Below, one piece after another: positions 1 to 6,782 of a stretch of 16,742 nucleotides of DNA (positions are counted from its first letter, which is position 1; each line of letters opens with the position of its first letter). Position numbers and translations under genes: made by a program. The notes beneath the pieces are model-generated. The model was not told where the DNA came from and searched no databases. It saw only the letters and a list, made by a program, of their open reading frames with translations. The DNA is from Spirochaetaceae bacterium (GTDB taxonomy: Bacteria; Spirochaetota; Spirochaetia; Treponematales; Breznakiellaceae), in the NCBI GenBank assembly GCA_031283025.1, contig JAITCP010000001.1, positions 1-16,742 of the forward strand. Direction: 5' to 3'.

Positions 1-702
1 GGCCAGTTCAGGATCAGAATCGATCAGTATGGGAAGCCGGCGGAGCGCTAAATCAATGAGCGGGCGGAGGCTGTCTTTTGGCCTTCCGCGGGCGGCATAC
101 TCAAACAGGAGCCGTACCGAGCCGGTTTCACGGGGAAATCGATCCATGACGGCGGAAGCGGCGTTAACAAACGCCGCTTCCGCCCCGCTCCGCGATTGGG
201 CAAGCCCCTTCAAAGCGGCAAGCCGCCGGTACTGAGAGGCATAGCGTTCAGGATCGCAACGATCCAGTACCAAGAGGGCTTCTTCAAAGCGGCGTAATTC
301 CGTGAGGGTTTTGGCTTCCAATAGCCGTGCGTCTTCCGGGACATATTGCTCCCAGCGCATGGTTTCCAGCGCCCGGCGGCAGGCTTCCAGCACAGAAAAG
401 CGGGACAGCCCCGCTCCGGACCGGAGGACGGCCAAAAGAAAGGAAACATCAGAAGAAGCGTCCGCGTAATCCGCCCCCCGTTCCAGTCCGGCAAGGGCCT
501 GTGCGATCCGTCCGGCGGACGCTTCCTTCTGCGCCCATTCGACATAACGCCGGGCAATGGCCGCATCCCCCGTGTCGGAAAAAAGCGTGCCGTCCGCAGG
601 GACCGCAGGTTCTATAGGGCCGGCCCCCTGCCGCGCCGGAATCTGCGCCCACAGCAAAAGAGGAAAAATAAGAAAAAATGGTAACAAAACGACAGTACGC
701 AT
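1..702 (-). CDS. Exported protein with probable helical-repeat (TPR-like) fold, C-terminus cut by window edge
   Basis: An open frame of 234 codons runs from an ATG at 702 to the window edge without a stop, so the C-terminus is missing. The first 20 residues (MRTVVLLPFFLIFPLLLWAQ) are a typical signal peptide with likely cleavage after WAQ. The rest is rich in Ala, Leu, Arg and Glu and reads as consecutive amphipathic helices (for example RRALETMRW, LLEAKTLTELRRFEEALLVLDRC, ending LRPLIDLALRRLPILID). This resembles a tetratricopeptide-type solenoid, but I cannot assign a family. The start is constrained: an in-frame TAA lies two codons upstream (706-708). No Shine-Dalgarno sequence precedes the ATG, and the predicted promoter would start transcription almost at the ATG. 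The gene is divergent from the CsgG-like lipoprotein gene. A periplasmic role is inferred only from the signal peptide. Confidence 0.8.
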   Translation of the reverse strand, partial: MRTVVLLPFFLIFPLLLWAQIPARQGAGPIEPAVPADGTLFSDTGDAAIARRYVEWAQKEASAGRIAQALAGLERGADYADASSDVSFLLAVLRSGAGLSRFSVLEACRRALETMRWEQYVPEDARLLEAKTLTELRRFEEALLVLDRCDPERYASQYRRLAALKGLAQSRSGAEAAFVNAASAVMDRFPRETGSVRLLFEYAARGRPKDSLRPLIDLALRRLPILIDSDPELA

Positions 703-709
703 TGTTTAT

Positions 710-739
710 AGTATACAACGCGCTTAAGAGAAATATCAA
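710..739 (-). promoter_or_regulatory. Sigma-70-type promoter of the exported repeat protein, predicting a leaderless mRNA
   Basis: On the minus strand a -35 hexamer TTGATA (734-739) is separated by 18 bases from a -10 hexamer TATACT (710-715). Transcription would begin about seven bases downstream, near 703, next to the ATG at 702. Seen: the hexamers and spacing. Inferred: start site and leaderless status. Confidence 0.6.
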
Positions 740-783
740 TTCAGGATTTATAATCTTGCGCGATAGTAATAAATATGCTTTAG

Positions 784-789
784 TATAAT
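784..789 (+). promoter_or_regulatory. Candidate -10 box of the CsgG-like lipoprotein gene
   Basis: A perfect TATAAT stands in an AT-rich stretch about 120 bases before the lipoprotein start. No good -35 hexamer is found at 16-18 bases. A second TATAAT lies at 749-754. If this box is used, the transcript would begin at or inside the palindrome at 793-826. Confidence 0.4.
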
Positions 790-792
790 AGG

Positions 793-826
793 GAGTTGTT
801 CAAAAATTTCAGTTTTTGAACAACTC
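793..826. repeat. Perfect 14-bp inverted repeat with 6-base loop
   Basis: The left arm GAGTTGTTCAAAAA (793-806) and right arm TTTTTGAACAACTC (813-826) are exact reverse complements around the loop TTTCAG. It resembles the palindrome at 12552-12581: both have a core of AAAAA, one or two bases, TTCAG, then TTTT(T). I recall such palindromes as dispersed repeats of termite-gut treponemes, but could not check. It lies at the expected 5' end of the lipoprotein transcript. Confidence 0.8.
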
Positions 827-830
827 TAAT

Positions 831-873
831 AAACTTGTTCGACAACCCACAAGTTTGGGCCATTAGCTCAAAC
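831..873 (+). promoter_or_regulatory. Two mutually exclusive hairpins in the lipoprotein leader
   Basis: AAACTTG (831-837) can pair with CAAGTTT (850-856). GTTTGGGC (853-860) can pair with GCTCAAAC (866-873) with one G-U pair. The two share 853-856, so only one can form fully. In addition GAACAA (818-823) of the preceding palindrome can pair with TTGTTC (835-840). The last helix ends about 20 bases before the ribosome binding site. The pairings are visible; any regulatory role is inference. Confidence 0.35.
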
Positions 874-905
874 CATTGTCTTACAAGTTAAAAAAGGGGA
901 AAACC

Positions 906-2231
906 ATGTTTTTCAAAAAAAATCTTGCGTTTTGTGCGCTTTCCGTGCTTATTCTGGCAGGATGCGGCACGTCTGTAACAATTCAGGTTCAGCGGACTCC
1001 GGTAATGAATACAGCAGGCATTAAACGTATTGCTATTGTACCTTTTGAAACCAGCAATAATACAAGCCTTAACAAAGAAATTGCCCAGTATATAACTTCC
1101 ACCGCAGTTACCAATTTAAGGAACGCCAATTACTTTGTACTGGTAGACTACAGCCAGATTCAACGCCTGCAGGAAAGAGGAGAAAAAATAGAAGACCACG
1201 TAGACGGCTTATTTACCGGGCAAATAATCAGCCTGCGTACCGCCGACTCCAATTATACAGAAGAAAGAACAGACTCCAAAACAAAGGAAAAAACACAGGT
1301 TACCGTTTATGTACGTGAAGTAGAATTGAGTTTTAATTACCGGTTTATACGTACCCGTGACGGCAATATAACCAATATAATTACCAAGCAGGGAAAAACC
1401 AGCGACAGCAAAGATGCCAGACAGGATTTGCTATCTAATTCCCAACTGTTACAGTCCGTTGTTTCCAAAGAACTTGCCTATCTTGCCAGAGAAACAGCCC
1501 CCTATATCGCAAATGAAAGCCGTACCCTCATGGAGGAAAATTCAAAAGATAAAGAGTTAAAAGCCCAAATGAAGGATGTTCTTGCCGATGTAAACAGCCG
1601 CAATTACACTTCAGCGCTTAACCGGTATCTTTTGATTTATGGGCAATACGGCAGCTTTGCCGCCGCTTATAACGCGTCTGTAATGTATGAAGCCTTAAAA
1701 GACATACCCTCCGCAATTACGCTTATGCAAAACGTTTATAATAATACAGGAAACCCCAAAGCCTATGATGCGCTGTCCCGCTTAAGCAAGAATCTGCAGG
1801 AACAGCAACGCGTGGCTGCCGAGTATAGCACGGGAAGTCAAAGAGATAAGGTAATTGCCTATGCCGTTGACGAAATATTCAAAGTTCTGCCCAAAGGCGC
1901 AAAAATATGGATCTTCAATAATACCAAAGAAGAAAAAACCTTAAGCTCTTCCATGGCGGACGGGATAACATCAGGCCTTCTTAAAAAGGGCGTTATCATT
2001 GTAGACAGAGAAAATTCAAGACTACTGGAAGCGGAACATATGTTTCAGGCATCGGGAATCGTAAGCGATAATGATTTTGTAAGCATAGGAAAAGCCGCCG
2101 GAGCGGATACCCTGGTAACCGTTGCCGTTACCGGAACAAGCAGCCTGCGCCGCCTGCAGATACGGGTGTTGGATATAGAAAAGAGGACAAACCGCTACCA
2201 GAGTGACGCAAGCGATAACTGGAAACTGTAA
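906..2231 (+). CDS. CsgG-like two-domain lipoprotein
   Basis: This 441-residue protein has a lipoprotein signal peptide with lipobox LAGC (Cys20), so it is probably membrane-anchored. Residues about 38-165 form a CsgG/LpoB-like domain (GIKRIAIVPFET; LRNANYFVLVDYSQIQRL). Residues about 215-305 look helical and TPR-like (LNRYLLIYGQYGSFAAAYNASV). Residues about 315-441 form a second CsgG-like module of the type seen in treponemal proteins: LLKKGVIIVDRENSRLLEAE, FQASGIVSDNDFVSIGKAAGA, then LQIRVLDIEKRT. Such modules occur in secretion-channel and penicillin-binding-protein activator lipoproteins; the role here is unknown. I chose the ATG at 906 because AAAAGGGG lies seven bases upstream and it starts a proper signal peptide; the frame opens upstream only to TTG at 876. 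The gene is markedly AT-rich (30-33 % GC in two 60-base samples). It converges on ftsH with ten bases between stops. Confidence 0.85.
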   Translation: MFFKKNLAFCALSVLILAGCGTSVTIQVQRTPVMNTAGIKRIAIVPFETSNNTSLNKEIAQYITSTAVTNLRNANYFVLVDYSQIQRLQERGEKIEDHVDGLFTGQIISLRTADSNYTEERTDSKTKEKTQVTVYVREVELSFNYRFIRTRDGNITNIITKQGKTSDSKDARQDLLSNSQLLQSVVSKELAYLARETAPYIANESRTLMEENSKDKELKAQMKDVLADVNSRNYTSALNRYLLIYGQYGSFAAAYNASVMYEALKDIPSAITLMQNVYNNTGNPKAYDALSRLSKNLQEQQRVAAEYSTGSQRDKVIAYAVDEIFKVLPKGAKIWIFNNTKEEKTLSSSMADGITSGLLKKGVIIVDRENSRLLEAEHMFQASGIVSDNDFVSIGKAAGADTLVTVAVTGTSSLRRLQIRVLDIEKRTNRYQSDASDNWKL

Positions 2232-2241
2232 AAGGGTTGCT

Positions 2242-4125
2242 TTATCTATGTTCTGCTTTCTCAAGCTTTGGCGGCAGTCCCAGAATGTTCCGTACTTCTT
2301 CATCTACCAGGGTTTCCCGTGCCAGGAGGGCGTCTGCAAGGTCTGCCAGTTCTTTCTTGCGGCTTTCCAGAATAGTTTGCGCCGTGGTAACTGACTTCTC
2401 AAGTATCTTTTTTACCGCCCCATCTATACGTTTGGCGGTTTCTTCCGAATAGTCCTTGTGCCGGGCTATCTCCTTGCCCAGGAAAATCGGCTCCTCCTCC
2501 TGGCCGTAGGTAACCGGGCCCATCTCTTCCGCCATGCCCCACTCGCAGACCATGCGCCGGGCCATGTCGGTGGCCTGTTCCAGGTCCTGCTTGGTGCCGG
2601 TGGTGGTTTCATCATAAAAAAGTTTTTCCGCCGACCAGCCGCCGTAACAAATCACGATACGGTCTTCTATCCAGCCCCGTGTACGGCTGTAACTGTCTTC
2701 TTCCGGCAGCGACATGGCCATGCCCAGGGCCCGGCCATGGGGAACTATCGTTACCTTGTGGAGTGGATCGGCGTTTTTCAGGAAGTAATGGAGCAGGGCG
2801 TGTCCCGCTTCGTGGACGGCAGTCATGCGCCGTTCCTTGTCGCTTACCACTAAGGTCTTCCGGGCTACTCCCATAATCACCTTGTCACGGGCTTCTTCCA
2901 TATCGCTCATCTCTACCGCTTTTTTATCCCGGCGGGCGGCAAACAGAGCCGCCTCGTTGATCAGGTTGGCGATTTCCGCGCCGCTCATGCCGGGAGTCGC
3001 CCGCGCCACTCTGGCAAGGTCAATATTTTCCGCCAGGGGGATTTTGGCGGCGTGAATTGTAAGAATCGCCTCGCGTTCCTTGATGTCCGGCATGGCTACC
3101 ACTACCTGGCGGTCAAAGCGGCCCGGACGGAGCAGGGCCGGATCAAGCACGTCGGGGCGGTTAGTGGCGGCAAGGATTATCACCCCGTCTTTGGAGTCAA
3201 AGCCGTCCATTTCAACCAAAAGCTGGTTCAGGGTTTGTTCCCGTTCGTCGTGACCGCCGCCGTAGCCAGCGCCCCGCGTGCGGCCTACAGCGTCAAGCTC
3301 GTCAATAAAAACAATGCAGGGGGCGCTGCGCCTGCCCTGATCAAACAAATCCCGCACACGGCTGGCGCCAACGCCGACAAACATTTCCACAAAATCGGAA
3401 CCGGACATATGGAAAAAATTTACCCCGGCCTCTCCGGCAACCGCTTTTGCCATAAGGGTTTTTCCCGTACCGGGCATACCCACCAGCAGCACTCCCTTGG
3501 GGATACGCGCTCCCATCTTGGTAAATTTCTGGGGGTTTTTAAGGAAGGAGACCACTTCCTGCAATTCGTATTTTGCGTCTATCTGGCCCGCCACATCGGC
3601 AAAAGTGATTTTTTTTCCGTCATCGTGGTAACGCTTTGCCCGGCTCTTTCCGAACTGGAAGTTGCGGGAACCCACGCCCTGCATATTCCGCATCATGAAC
3701 CAGATAAAGCCGATTATCAGCACCCAGGGGATTATGTCCAGGAGTATGCGCCAGAAAGTCATGCCGGCTACCGCGCCTGTTATCTTAACGTCTCTGTCTC
3801 TAAGGTTGGGAATAAGGGAACTGTCTTCATAAGGGATAAGTGTTTTGAACCGGTTCTGTTCGCCCCCAATATTCCGGCGGAGCCCGTCTATCACATTGTT
3901 ATCATAAATTTTCACTTCAAGGATTTCGTTCCGTTCCAGATAAACCAGAAAATCCGAATAGGCCATTTCCTCAATAGGGGCCTGATCATTCCGGAAAAAA
4001 AAGGCAATAAAAAGGGCCGTCATGGCAAGGAAAAAAAACAGGGCAAAATAGTTTGGCTTGCCGGGAGGATAGATGGGTTTTTGAGGTCTATTTGGTTTTT
4101 GATTGTCATTCTGATCCAAGGGCAT
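2242..4125 (-). CDS. ftsH: ATP-dependent zinc metalloprotease FtsH
   Basis: FtsH is a membrane-anchored hexameric AAA+ protease that degrades unneeded and damaged membrane and cytosolic proteins. With the start chosen here it has 627 residues, normal for the family. It shows a proline-rich N-terminus, membrane segment about 25-44, periplasmic domain, second segment about 124-145, Walker A GMPGTGKT (216-223), Walker B IVFIDE (271-276), second region of homology (AATNRPDVLDPALLRPGRFD), the zinc site HEAGH (438-442) and a downstream acidic ligand in DLEQAT (about 514). The second Walker A residue is Met where most FtsH have Pro. I prefer the ATG at 4125 to the in-frame ATG at 4137, because GGAGG (4131-4135) lies five bases before it and overlaps the upstream ATG. 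The start lies inside the end of tilS (20-base overlap), so translation is probably coupled. An RNA chaperone or hpt gene, often found between tilS and ftsH, is absent. Confidence 0.95.
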   Translation of the reverse strand: MPLDQNDNQKPNRPQKPIYPPGKPNYFALFFFLAMTALFIAFFFRNDQAPIEEMAYSDFLVYLERNEILEVKIYDNNVIDGLRRNIGGEQNRFKTLIPYEDSSLIPNLRDRDVKITGAVAGMTFWRILLDIIPWVLIIGFIWFMMRNMQGVGSRNFQFGKSRAKRYHDDGKKITFADVAGQIDAKYELQEVVSFLKNPQKFTKMGARIPKGVLLVGMPGTGKTLMAKAVAGEAGVNFFHMSGSDFVEMFVGVGASRVRDLFDQGRRSAPCIVFIDELDAVGRTRGAGYGGGHDEREQTLNQLLVEMDGFDSKDGVIILAATNRPDVLDPALLRPGRFDRQVVVAMPDIKEREAILTIHAAKIPLAENIDLARVARATPGMSGAEIANLINEAALFAARRDKKAVEMSDMEEARDKVIMGVARKTLVVSDKERRMTAVHEAGHALLHYFLKNADPLHKVTIVPHGRALGMAMSLPEEDSYSRTRGWIEDRIVICYGGWSAEKLFYDETTTGTKQDLEQATDMARRMVCEWGMAEEMGPVTYGQEEEPIFLGKEIARHKDYSEETAKRIDGAVKKILEKSVTTAQTILESRKKELADLADALLARETLVDEEVRNILGLPPKLEKAEHR

Positions 4126-5497
4126 CCGATCCTCCATTGAACTCTATAAAAAAGAAAACGCCGTCTTTTTGTTCCCGCTTTTGAACAAAACCCTGTGCGC
4201 CTATCACCGCCGCCCTGCCCTGGCTGTCTTCCGCGATTATTGTTCCCCCCGTAGAGGAACGCAGGACCAAAGGAAAGCTGGCAAAAAAACCAGCGCCCCC
4301 ATCAACGGAACCGCTTTGCACAGAACCGCTTTGTTTCGCAGCATATACGGTAATCCCTTCCAGCTTATAAATTCCGGGAGATTTAATCAACACTGAAAAA
4401 CCCGCGTTAGAACGGTTCTTTCCGGCTTTTTGCACCGTAACCCGGCCCTTTTTACATAAAAGCCTCCCCATACCAAGATCCGCCGCAGTTTGCCCGCCCC
4501 GGACAAACGCCCGGATCGTTTCCCGTCTGAGGGTTTTTCCCGCTTCGTCCCCGCGGGCAAGTTCGTCTATCGCCCCAAAAAGGGCTTCTTCCCGGAGTAT
4601 TTCCGGCTGGGAAAAAAAGGTTTCCGCAGAAATACCAAAGCTCCGCGGCGATTGCGGGCCGGCCTTTTCTTCCTCCCAGGGGAGACGGCGCGCCGCTTCT
4701 TCCCGGATAAAATCCGCCGTCATGGCCTGGGTCTCTCCCAGCCGCCGCACCGGCTCCTTCCAGCCGGGAAAATGTTGATCAAGGAAGGGGATGAGCCTTA
4801 GCCTTACCCGGTTACGGAAAAAACGTTCGTCGGCATTGGTTTCATCGGTACGGTAAGAAAGGCCCCGCTCCTTCAGGTAGGCAAGCGCGTCGGGGCGGGT
4901 TAGGGATATGAGGGGCCGCACTATACGGGGGGAAATGGCGTCCGGAGACGCATACGTTAGCGAAAGATTATTAATCGCCTGCCTGCGCAGGCAAGCGGAG
5001 GAACACGGAGTCTTAAGGCCCTTTTGATCTTTTTCTCCGTGGTTCGCCATTCTTAAGTAATTGTCCGGCGGCATAGCGCCAAGGCCTGCCGGGCCGGAAC
5101 CCCGGAGGAAGGCCATGAGTATATTCTCCAGACGGTCATCGGCAGTGTGGGCGATTAGAATTGCCATTGCGCCCAAGCGGCGGGCTTCTTCATTAAAGGC
5201 TGCATGGCGGAAATGCCTGGCAGCCCCTTCCATGCCTGTTCCGTGTTTTTTGGAATATGCTTCTATAGCGCCGGGCGGAATCGCGGTAACGGTAAAGGGG
5301 ACATCCAGCGTTTTACACAGTTCCGCAGAAGCCGCTTCATCCGCGCCGGAAGATTCGGGCGGGCGTATTCCGTGGTTTACATGAAGGCAGTGAAGGGTGA
5401 AGGCGCCCTTGCTCAGCAAGGGGGCCGTATCCCGCAGAGCGGCCAGCGCCGCGGTCATGGCGGTAGAATCGGCGCCCCCCGAAAGGGCGGCAAGCAA
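4106..5497 (-). CDS. tilS: tRNA(Ile)-lysidine synthase TilS, with in-frame insertion and unclear start
   Basis: TilS converts C34 of the CAU anticodon of tRNA-Ile2 to lysidine using ATP and lysine, so that it reads AUA. The PP-loop SGGADS is at residues 6-11 from the listed TTG start, followed by NHG (41-43), HTADD (117-121) and FLRGSGPAGLGAM (130-142), all characteristic. The C-terminal half holds the tRNA-recognition domains. Between AMPP and PRIVRPL there are about 45 residues where other TilS have roughly 13, an insertion carrying inverted repeats. The listed start (TTG, 5497) lacks a ribosome binding site. The same frame continues upstream as plausible TilS sequence (FEAAVFEGISGC, then PLLLAALSGG) to beyond the rplY stop, but holds no ATG, GTG or TTG there. 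A near-perfect 11-base repeat (4308-4318, 4323-4333) duplicates QSGSV. Downstream ftsH overlaps by 20 bases. Confidence 0.9.
   Translation of the reverse strand: MLAALSGGADSTAMTAALAALRDTAPLLSKGAFTLHCLHVNHGIRPPESSGADEAASAELCKTLDVPFTVTAIPPGAIEAYSKKHGTGMEGAARHFRHAAFNEEARRLGAMAILIAHTADDRLENILMAFLRGSGPAGLGAMPPDNYLRMANHGEKDQKGLKTPCSSACLRRQAINNLSLTYASPDAISPRIVRPLISLTRPDALAYLKERGLSYRTDETNADERFFRNRVRLRLIPFLDQHFPGWKEPVRRLGETQAMTADFIREEAARRLPWEEEKAGPQSPRSFGISAETFFSQPEILREEALFGAIDELARGDEAGKTLRRETIRAFVRGGQTAADLGMGRLLCKKGRVTVQKAGKNRSNAGFSVLIKSPGIYKLEGITVYAAKQSGSVQSGSVDGGAGFFASFPLVLRSSTGGTIIAEDSQGRAAVIGAQGFVQKREQKDGVFFFIEFNGGSDALGSE
5001..5045. repeat. Inverted repeat inside the extra segment of tilS
   Basis: GAACACGGAG (5001-5010) is the near reverse complement of CTCCGTGGTTC (5035-5045), with one extra base in the second arm. 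TCTTAAG occurs directly at 5011-5017 and 5051-5057. A perfect 14-base palindrome (TGCCTGCGCAGGCA) stands next to it at 4980-4993. All lie in the part of tilS (about 4934-5065) that has no counterpart in other TilS proteins. The arms look like words of intergenic repeats rather than of a protein domain. Confidence 0.6.
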
Positions 5498-5595
5498 CAG
5501 CGGCTTATGTCGGGGCTTTTGTCCTGTAAAACAGCCGGATATGCCTTCAAAGACAGCCGCTTCAAAAGAGCGGCAGAGTACTAGCCGGCGTGCCG

Positions 5596-6243
5596 TTACT
5601 TTTCTGCTTTCTTTTCAGCCGCGGGAGCTGCGGCGCCTGCGGCAGGAGCGGCAGCCGCCGCCGCTTCTTCCGCCGCTGCGGGAGCCGCCTCAGCTTTGGC
5701 GAATTTAACCAGCGCTACAACCTGATCGGGGTTGGAAATAAGTTTAACCCCGCTGCCCAAGGCCAAATCCCGGACATGGATAGCCTGGTTTGCTTTAAGG
5801 CCTGCAATATCCACATCGAGCCGTTCCGGCAGGTCTTTGGGAAAACATTCCACTTCTATATCGTGAAGCGGCGTTTCCAGAATACCCCCTTCCCGGACGC
5901 CAATGGGATTCCCCTGAAGGTTCAAAGACACCCTGGCTCTGAGGAGGGTATCCCCCTCGATCTCGTAAAAATCTACATGAAGAATGTTTCCGTCTTTAAT
6001 ATCCCGCTGGGTATCTTTGACAAAAGCGTCGTGAACTTTGCCGTTTATGGCTACCTTGACGATGGTACTTTCGGAAATACCTTTAACGCCGCTCATAAAC
6101 TCCCGAGCATCCAGATCGATAGCGACAGAAGCGCCCTTCCGCCCATAGATCACTGCCGGAATCCGGCCTGCCCGCCTGAGTCTTTTTGCTTCCGCGGAAC
6201 CTCTGTTTGCCCTGTCCTGGGCTGAAAATACTACTTGACCCAT
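5596..6243 (-). CDS. rplY: Ribosomal protein L25, long Ctc/TL5 form
   Basis: L25 binds 5S rRNA in the central protuberance of the large subunit. The 215-residue protein is of the long two-domain type (Ctc/TL5): N-terminal 5S-binding domain (GSAEAKRLRRAGRIPAVIYG, to about residue 95), a C-terminal beta domain (DTLLRARVSLNLQGNPIGVREGG to ALVKF, about 96-185), and a low-complexity Ala/Pro/Glu tail ending in lysines (about 186-215). The ATG at 6243 is preceded by AAGGA at a suitable distance. It lies 24 bases after the tRNA-Gln gene on the same strand and probably shares its transcript. In many bacteria pth follows rplY; here it is absent and tilS follows. Confidence 0.95.
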   Translation of the reverse strand: MGQVVFSAQDRANRGSAEAKRLRRAGRIPAVIYGRKGASVAIDLDAREFMSGVKGISESTIVKVAINGKVHDAFVKDTQRDIKDGNILHVDFYEIEGDTLLRARVSLNLQGNPIGVREGGILETPLHDIEVECFPKDLPERLDVDIAGLKANQAIHVRDLALGSGVKLISNPDQVVALVKFAKAEAAPAAAEEAAAAAAPAAGAAAPAAEKKAEK

Positions 6244-6267
6244 AAGATTATCCTTAATTAAGTATTC

Positions 6268-6339
6268 CTGGGACGACAGGGTTCGAACCTGTGAATGCCG
6301 GAGCCAAAACCCGGTGGCTTGCCGCTTGCCTACGTCCCA
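6268..6339 (-). tRNA. tRNA-Gln (anticodon UUG)
   Basis: A 72-base cloverleaf can be folded by hand: acceptor TGGGACG/CGTCCCA, D stem GGC/GCC, anticodon stem CCGGG/TCCGG (closing G-U pair) with loop TTTTGGC giving anticodon TTG, variable CATTC, T stem ACAGG/CCTGT with loop TTCGAAC, discriminator G. The sequence closely follows bacterial tRNA-Gln. The terminal CCA is not encoded (GAA follows). It lies between spoVG and rplY, all on the minus strand. Confidence 0.96.
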
Positions 6340-6341
6340 AA

Positions 6342-6361
6342 GGGTTCCGCCCCGGAAACCC
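6342..6361 (-). other. Hairpin in the 5' leader of the tRNA-Gln transcript
   Basis: GGGTTCCG (6342-6349) and CGGAAACCC (6353-6361) form an eight-pair stem with one bulged A, immediately before the tRNA 5' end. It may be a processing signal or the end of spoVG transcription; it has no U-run, so I do not call it a terminator. Confidence 0.4.
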
Positions 6362-6380
6362 GCCCTCTCCAGGCACCCTA

Positions 6381-6409
6381 AAGATAGCGTAAATATGAGA
6401 ATATGGCAA
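6381..6409 (-). promoter_or_regulatory. Promoter of tRNA-Gln (and probably rplY-tilS-ftsH)
   Basis: TTGCCA (6404-6409) and TATCTT (6381-6386) are 17 bases apart on the minus strand, in an AT-rich stretch downstream of spoVG. The predicted start near 6374 gives a leader of about 35 bases to the tRNA. Confidence 0.6.
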
Positions 6410-6440
6410 GTACTTTAAAAGACGGTTTGCCGGGCCGAAT

Positions 6441-6722
6441 TTACAGCTCTACCGAAAGATCATCCTGGACGTTGCCGGAATCGTATTTATCCAGGATTTG
6501 TTTCTGTAAAGCAGCGCGGAATTCAGGGTGGATAGGGTGTGCAACATCCTTATATTCCCCTACTCTGGTTTTGCGGCTGGGCATGGCGATAAATACACCG
6601 CTTTTTCCCTCAATGATTTTTACATTGTGAACCACAAAGCAGTCATCAAACGTAACCGTCACATAAGCCTTGAGCTTCCCTTCACCTGCTACCTTACGGA
6701 CGCGAATGTCAGTAATTTCCAT
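6441..6722 (-). CDS. spoVG: SpoVG family nucleic-acid-binding regulator
   Basis: The 93-residue protein matches SpoVG over its length: MEITDIRVRKV, then LKAYVTVTFDDCFVVHNVKI, GVFIAMPSRKT and a C-terminal helix with HPIHPEFRAALQKQILDKY. Despite the sporulation name, the family occurs in spirochaetes; Borrelia SpoVG is known to bind DNA and RNA. The start at 6722 is supported by AAGGAG about seven bases upstream. The gene has its own promoter with the -35 box inside the end of ispE. Confidence 0.95.
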   Translation of the reverse strand: MEITDIRVRKVAGEGKLKAYVTVTFDDCFVVHNVKIIEGKSGVFIAMPSRKTRVGEYKDVAHPIHPEFRAALQKQILDKYDSGNVQDDLSVEL

Positions 6723-6753
6723 GGCGCTCTCCTTGTTGAAATAGGTTCAATTT

Positions 6754-6782
6754 ATTGTAACCCTGAAAGCTCAACTGCGCAA
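6754..6782 (-). promoter_or_regulatory. Promoter of spoVG
   Basis: TTGCGC (6777-6782) and TACAAT (6754-6759) are exactly 17 bases apart on the minus strand. The -35 box overlaps the last codons of ispE. Predicted transcription start is near 6747, leaving a leader of about 25 bases that contains the ribosome binding site. Confidence 0.6.

Noticed and set aside
876..905. Upstream TTG start for the CsgG-like lipoprotein
   Set aside because: It would add ten residues before the signal peptide; the ATG at 906 has the ribosome binding site and gives a proper lipoprotein signal.
3052..4140. 362-codon open frame on the plus strand opposite ftsH
   Set aside because: It lies entirely within the strongly supported ftsH frame, has no promoter or ribosome binding site, and its composition is that of an antisense shadow.
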